From positions 1-8,712 of the forward strand of contig CAMLMQ010000125.1 in assembly GCA_946481135.1 (NCBI GenBank): 8,712 nt of DNA, given 5' to 3'. Source of the DNA: an uncultured Microbacteriaceae bacterium. Lineage in GTDB: Bacteria; Actinomycetota; Actinomycetes; Actinomycetales; Microbacteriaceae. A model generated the notes under the pieces. The model had not been told where the DNA came from. It saw only the letters and a program-made list of their open reading frames with translations, and did no database searches. This document shows positions 6,464-8,712 of the stretch, piece by piece (within the stretch, counting starts at the first letter, position 1; the number at the start of each line of letters is the position of its first letter). Made by a program: the position numbers and the translations under genes.

Positions 6464-7380
6464 TGCGCCTCCTTCCGTGCCTCACGGCGATCGACGAGGA
6501 AGTAGACGACGGTCACGACCATCGACAGGCACAGACCGAGGATGCCGATGGCCGCCGCGCGACCGAGGTCGGAGTTCTGGAACGCCTCGCGGTACACGCT
6601 GATGACGATCGTGTTCGTCGCGTCGATCGGTCCGCCCCCGGTGAGCAGATAGATGATCTCGAAGCGGCGGATCGACCAGATCGTCATGAGGAGCGCGACG
6701 ACGCGGATCGTCGGGATGACATGCGGCACGACGGCCGACTTGAAGACGTTGAAGGAGTCGGCGCCGTCGACCCGCGCCGCCTCGCGCAGTTCCGCGGGAA
6801 CCCCCTGCAGGGCGGCGAGCACCACGAGCATGACGAACGGGAAGACCTTCCACACGCTCGCGATCGACACCGACAGCAGGCCGAGGGAGGGGTCGATGAG
6901 CCAGCCCTGCTCGCCGATGCCCAGCACGCGCAGTCCCGCGTTGGCGACGCCGCTCTCGACGTTGTAGATCCAGATGAAGACGAGCACGACCGAGACCGAC
7001 GGCACGGCCCACGGGATCGTGAGGATCGCGCGGAAGAAGGCGCGCCCGCGGATCCCCTCGTTGATGGCGACCGCCGCCACCGTGCCGAGCACGATCGATC
7101 CGACGACTGTCGCGGCCGTGTAGAGCAAGGTCGTGCCGACCGAGCCCCAGAAGCGCGCCTCGGTGACGAGTTCGCCGTAGTTCTCGGGTCCGACGAAGGA
7201 TCCCCCGTTGGGGTTGAGGAGCGTCGCATCGGTGAAGCTGAACCAGAGCCCGCGCACGACGGGTACGGCGGTGAAGAGCAGCAGGTAGAGAGCCGCCGCA
7301 CCCACGAAGAGGTAGGGCGCGAGATTGGCGGGGCGCCGGCGGGGCCGGGCGCGGGGTCCGTCGGTGGCGACCGTGGTCAC
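6460..7380 (-). CDS. ABC transporter permease, MalF-like (sugar, CUT1)
   Basis: Inner-membrane subunit of the importer, 306 residues. A basic cytoplasmic N-terminus (RARPRRR, about 10-16) precedes about six hydrophobic segments: near 22-42, 83-108, 118-140, 166-190, 225-243 and 272-296. The family's cytoplasmic EAA loop is clear at about 199-222: E200-A201-A202, D205-G206 and a proline at 219; this loop docks on the ATPase. The segment FVGPENY (62-68) before the second membrane helix is typical of sugar permeases. The start is GTG with a good ribosome site. The stop overlaps the GTG of the next permease by four bases (GTGA). Family and role are secure; specificity is unknown. Confidence 0.93.
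   Translation of the reverse strand: MTTVATDGPRARPRRRPANLAPYLFVGAAALYLLLFTAVPVVRGLWFSFTDATLLNPNGGSFVGPENYGELVTEARFWGSVGTTLLYTAATVVGSIVLGTVAAVAINEGIRGRAFFRAILTIPWAVPSVSVVLVFIWIYNVESGVANAGLRVLGIGEQGWLIDPSLGLLSVSIASVWKVFPFVMLVVLAALQGVPAELREAARVDGADSFNVFKSAVVPHVIPTIRVVALLMTIWSIRRFEIIYLLTGGGPIDATNTIVISVYREAFQNSDLGRAAAIGILGLCLSMVVTVVYFLVDRREARKEAQ
6468..6476 (-). promoter_or_regulatory. Strong ribosome binding site of second permease
   Basis: GGAAGGAGG, 4 nt before GTG at 6463, lies inside the last codons of the MalF-like gene. It supports a GTG start overlapping the upstream stop codon, and close coupling of the two permease subunits. Confidence 0.75.
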
Positions 7381-7385
7381 GCGGA

Positions 7386-7392
7386 TCCCTTC
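7386..7392 (-). promoter_or_regulatory. Ribosome binding site of first permease
   Basis: GAAGGGA lies 5 nt before a GTG codon at 7380. It fixes GTG as the start of the MalF-like permease and lies downstream of the intercistronic stem-loop, so the permease has its own initiation site. Confidence 0.7.
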
Positions 7393-7407
7393 GGGTCGTG
7401 GGTGGGA

Positions 7408-7444
7408 GGAGGAGGGCCGAGGGCCGCCCGCACGGCCCTCCTCC
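7408..7444 (-). promoter_or_regulatory. Intercistronic stem-loop between binding protein and permease
   Basis: Six bases after the binding-protein stop codon the transcript can form a perfect 12-bp stem: GGAGGAGGGCCG (7444-7433) pairs with CGGCCCTCCTCC (7419-7408) around a 13-nt loop. No U-run follows, so it is not a classic intrinsic terminator. Hairpins in this position in binding-protein operons, such as between malE and malF, are known to protect the upstream mRNA or limit read-through, giving more binding protein than permease. That role here is inferred from position and structure. Confidence 0.7.
7413..7426. repeat. Tandem 7-bp repeat (AGGGCCG x2) inside the stem-loop
   Basis: AGGGCCG occurs twice back to back (7413-7419 and 7420-7426), and its inverse complement CGGCCCT lies at 7433-7439. 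Either copy can pair with that arm, giving two competing forms of the hairpin: a 12-bp stem with a 13-nt loop, or a 7-bp stem with a 6-nt loop (extendable by GGAGG/CCTCC across a 7-nt bulge). Confidence 0.75.
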
Positions 7445-7450
7445 GATGGA

Positions 7451-8710
7451 TCAGCGCAGTTCGTTCGCGGCGTTGGTCAGCGCCTCTTGAGGATCGAGGT
7501 CCTCCAGAAGCACCTTCTCGATCCAGCTGAGCACCACGTTGCGGATCTGCGGCGTCACCGACTCGAACCCGGGGATGACCGCCGAGGACGTGTACGCGCC
7601 GTTCTCCCGGTAGGCGGCCGCCCACGGGTTGGCTTCGAGGAAGCCGTCCGGCAGGGCGGTCTCCGTCGCGACGGTCGACGTGTTGCCGATGACCTCGGAG
7701 ACCTTCTGCTGGGTGTCCTCCGAGAGGAACCAGTTCATGAAGTCTCCGGCGAGCGCGGCGTTCTCCGTGCTGGAGTTGATGCCGAAGTAGATGCCCACCT
7801 GGCTCGTCGCGAGCTCGGGGAACGGCAGCGGCGAGGCCATCATGGAGGTCGACGGTACCGTCTCGCTGACCATTGCGGGAGGGGCGCCGGTGGCGTCGAT
7901 CATCATCGCGAGGCGACCCTCGCTGAACTTCGTGCGGAAGGTCGAGGCGTCGTCGCCGACCGCGAACGCGCCGGAGTCGTACATCTCCTTGTAGAACTCG
8001 ACGGCGGCGACGTTCTCGGGGCTGTCGATCGTGAGCTGGCCGTCCTCCGCCCAGGCTCCGCCGAATCCGACGATCCAGTTGTTGAAGTCGATCCACCACG
8101 GCGTCTCCTCGGCGAGCCGGTGGCGCACCGCGAAGCCCGTGATGCCGGTGGTCTCCTTGATCGCCTTCGCGGCCTCGAGCAGCTCCTCGGGCGTGGTGGG
8201 CGGCTCGACGCCGGCCTGCTCGAGGATGTCGGTGTTCCACAGGAACGCGTACGGCGCGACCTGCCACGTGACCGCGAGCCGCTCGCCGTCGCGCACCACG
8301 GCGTCGTTCGTCGAGTTCAGCCGTTCGACGACCTCGTCGGTGAGGACATCGTCGAGCGGGAGCAGCTTGCCGGCGGCGGCGAGCTCGGGGTAGAACGTGT
8401 CGGCCATCGTGAAGACGTCCGGCCCTCCGCCCGACGAGAACTGGATCTTCAGCTTGGTCTCGTAGTCGGCGCGCACGATGCCGACGGTCTCGATCGTCGC
8501 GTTCGGGTTGAAGTCCTCGTAGGCCTTGATGATCGCCTGCATCTCCTCGCCGTAGGCGGGGGCGAGGAAATCCCAGTGGGCGACGGTGAGCGTGCCGCTC
8601 GGCTGTCCGTCGTCGTCCGGGGTGCTGTCGGGTGAAGCGGTGCATGCTGCCAGCACGCCGACGGCGGTGACTGCGGCGAGTGCCGCAGTGAGTGATCTCC
8701 TGCTGAACAC
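7451..8710 (-). CDS. ABC transporter substrate-binding lipoprotein (family 1, sugar type)
   Basis: This 419-residue protein should capture the substrate outside the cell and deliver it to the two permeases encoded next. The N-terminus is a lipoprotein signal peptide: SRR near residues 3-5, a hydrophobic run to about 19, and lipobox LAAC at 20-23 with C23 as the lipidated cysteine. A Ser/Asp-rich linker follows (about 25-38), then the fold of family 1 solute-binding proteins. Many tryptophans (W46, W149, W158, W205, W206, W212, W220) could stack on a sugar ring, as in maltose-type binding proteins. The chosen start is GTG with only two bases of sequence upstream, so its ribosome binding site is not visible and a slightly longer N-terminus cannot be excluded; the complete signal peptide supports this start. 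It is the first gene seen in the cassette. The ligand cannot be named from sequence. Confidence 0.93.
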   Translation of the reverse strand: MFSRRSLTAALAAVTAVGVLAACTASPDSTPDDDGQPSGTLTVAHWDFLAPAYGEEMQAIIKAYEDFNPNATIETVGIVRADYETKLKIQFSSGGGPDVFTMADTFYPELAAAGKLLPLDDVLTDEVVERLNSTNDAVVRDGERLAVTWQVAPYAFLWNTDILEQAGVEPPTTPEELLEAAKAIKETTGITGFAVRHRLAEETPWWIDFNNWIVGFGGAWAEDGQLTIDSPENVAAVEFYKEMYDSGAFAVGDDASTFRTKFSEGRLAMMIDATGAPPAMVSETVPSTSMMASPLPFPELATSQVGIYFGINSSTENAALAGDFMNWFLSEDTQQKVSEVIGNTSTVATETALPDGFLEANPWAAAYRENGAYTSSAVIPGFESVTPQIRNVVLSWIEKVLLEDLDPQEALTNAANELR

Positions 8711-8712
8711 CT

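Noticed and set aside
4646..6505. Long plus-strand open frame (619 codons) opposite the ATPase and MalG-like genes; similar plus-strand frames at 131-1039, 1487-2890, 3345-4592 and 7325-8635
   Set aside because: These are mirror images of high-GC coding sequence. Their translations are rich in Arg, Gly, Asp, Glu and His with no recognisable domain, and the opposite strand carries well-conserved families over the same bases.
7408..7444. Rho-independent terminator ending the transcript after the binding protein
   Set aside because: The hairpin is strong but no U-tract follows, and the downstream permease belongs to the same importer. Partial attenuation remains possible.

Overview
The window comes from a high-GC bacterium. 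Third codon positions are almost all G or C, start codons are GTG or ATG behind purine-rich Shine-Dalgarno sites, and the binding protein is a lipoprotein. An actinomycete, perhaps of the Microbacteriaceae, is the best guess; this is inference from composition and gene style, since no rRNA or other marker is present.

All nine genes lie on the minus strand and read from right to left as what looks like one polycistronic unit. The first four (8710 down to 4451) form a complete CUT1-type carbohydrate ABC importer: a lipoprotein substrate-binding protein, two inner-membrane permeases (MalF-like, then MalG-like) and a MalK/MsmX/UgpC-like ATPase. Five enzymes follow with almost no spacing: an amidohydrolase/deacetylase with a carboxylated-lysine binuclear metal site, a short-chain dehydrogenase, a SelA-like PLP enzyme, a 3-hydroxyacyl-CoA-dehydrogenase-fold dehydrogenase, and a fumarylacetoacetate-hydrolase-family protein cut off by the left edge. 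Five junctions are 4-base overlaps (one GTGA, four ATGA) and two are gaps of 3 and 7 bases. The one real intergenic stretch is 70 bases between the binding protein and the first permease, and it holds a strong stem-loop. The promoter and any regulator lie outside the window. No RNA genes, mobile elements, CRISPR arrays or intergenic stretches over 300 bases were seen.

Together the genes look like an import-and-degrade cassette for a small, probably N-acylated, polyhydroxylated or sugar-derived substrate. A working model, inferred and not shown, is: uptake, then removal of an acyl group (amidohydrolase), PLP-dependent removal of ammonia or water to give a 2-keto-3-deoxy acid (SelA-like enzyme), oxidation by the two dehydrogenases to a diketo acid, and hydrolytic C-C cleavage by the FAH-family enzyme. 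There is no kinase or aldolase in the window, so the route would be non-phosphorylative. I do not recognise this exact five-enzyme set as a characterised pathway, and the substrate cannot be read from the sequence.
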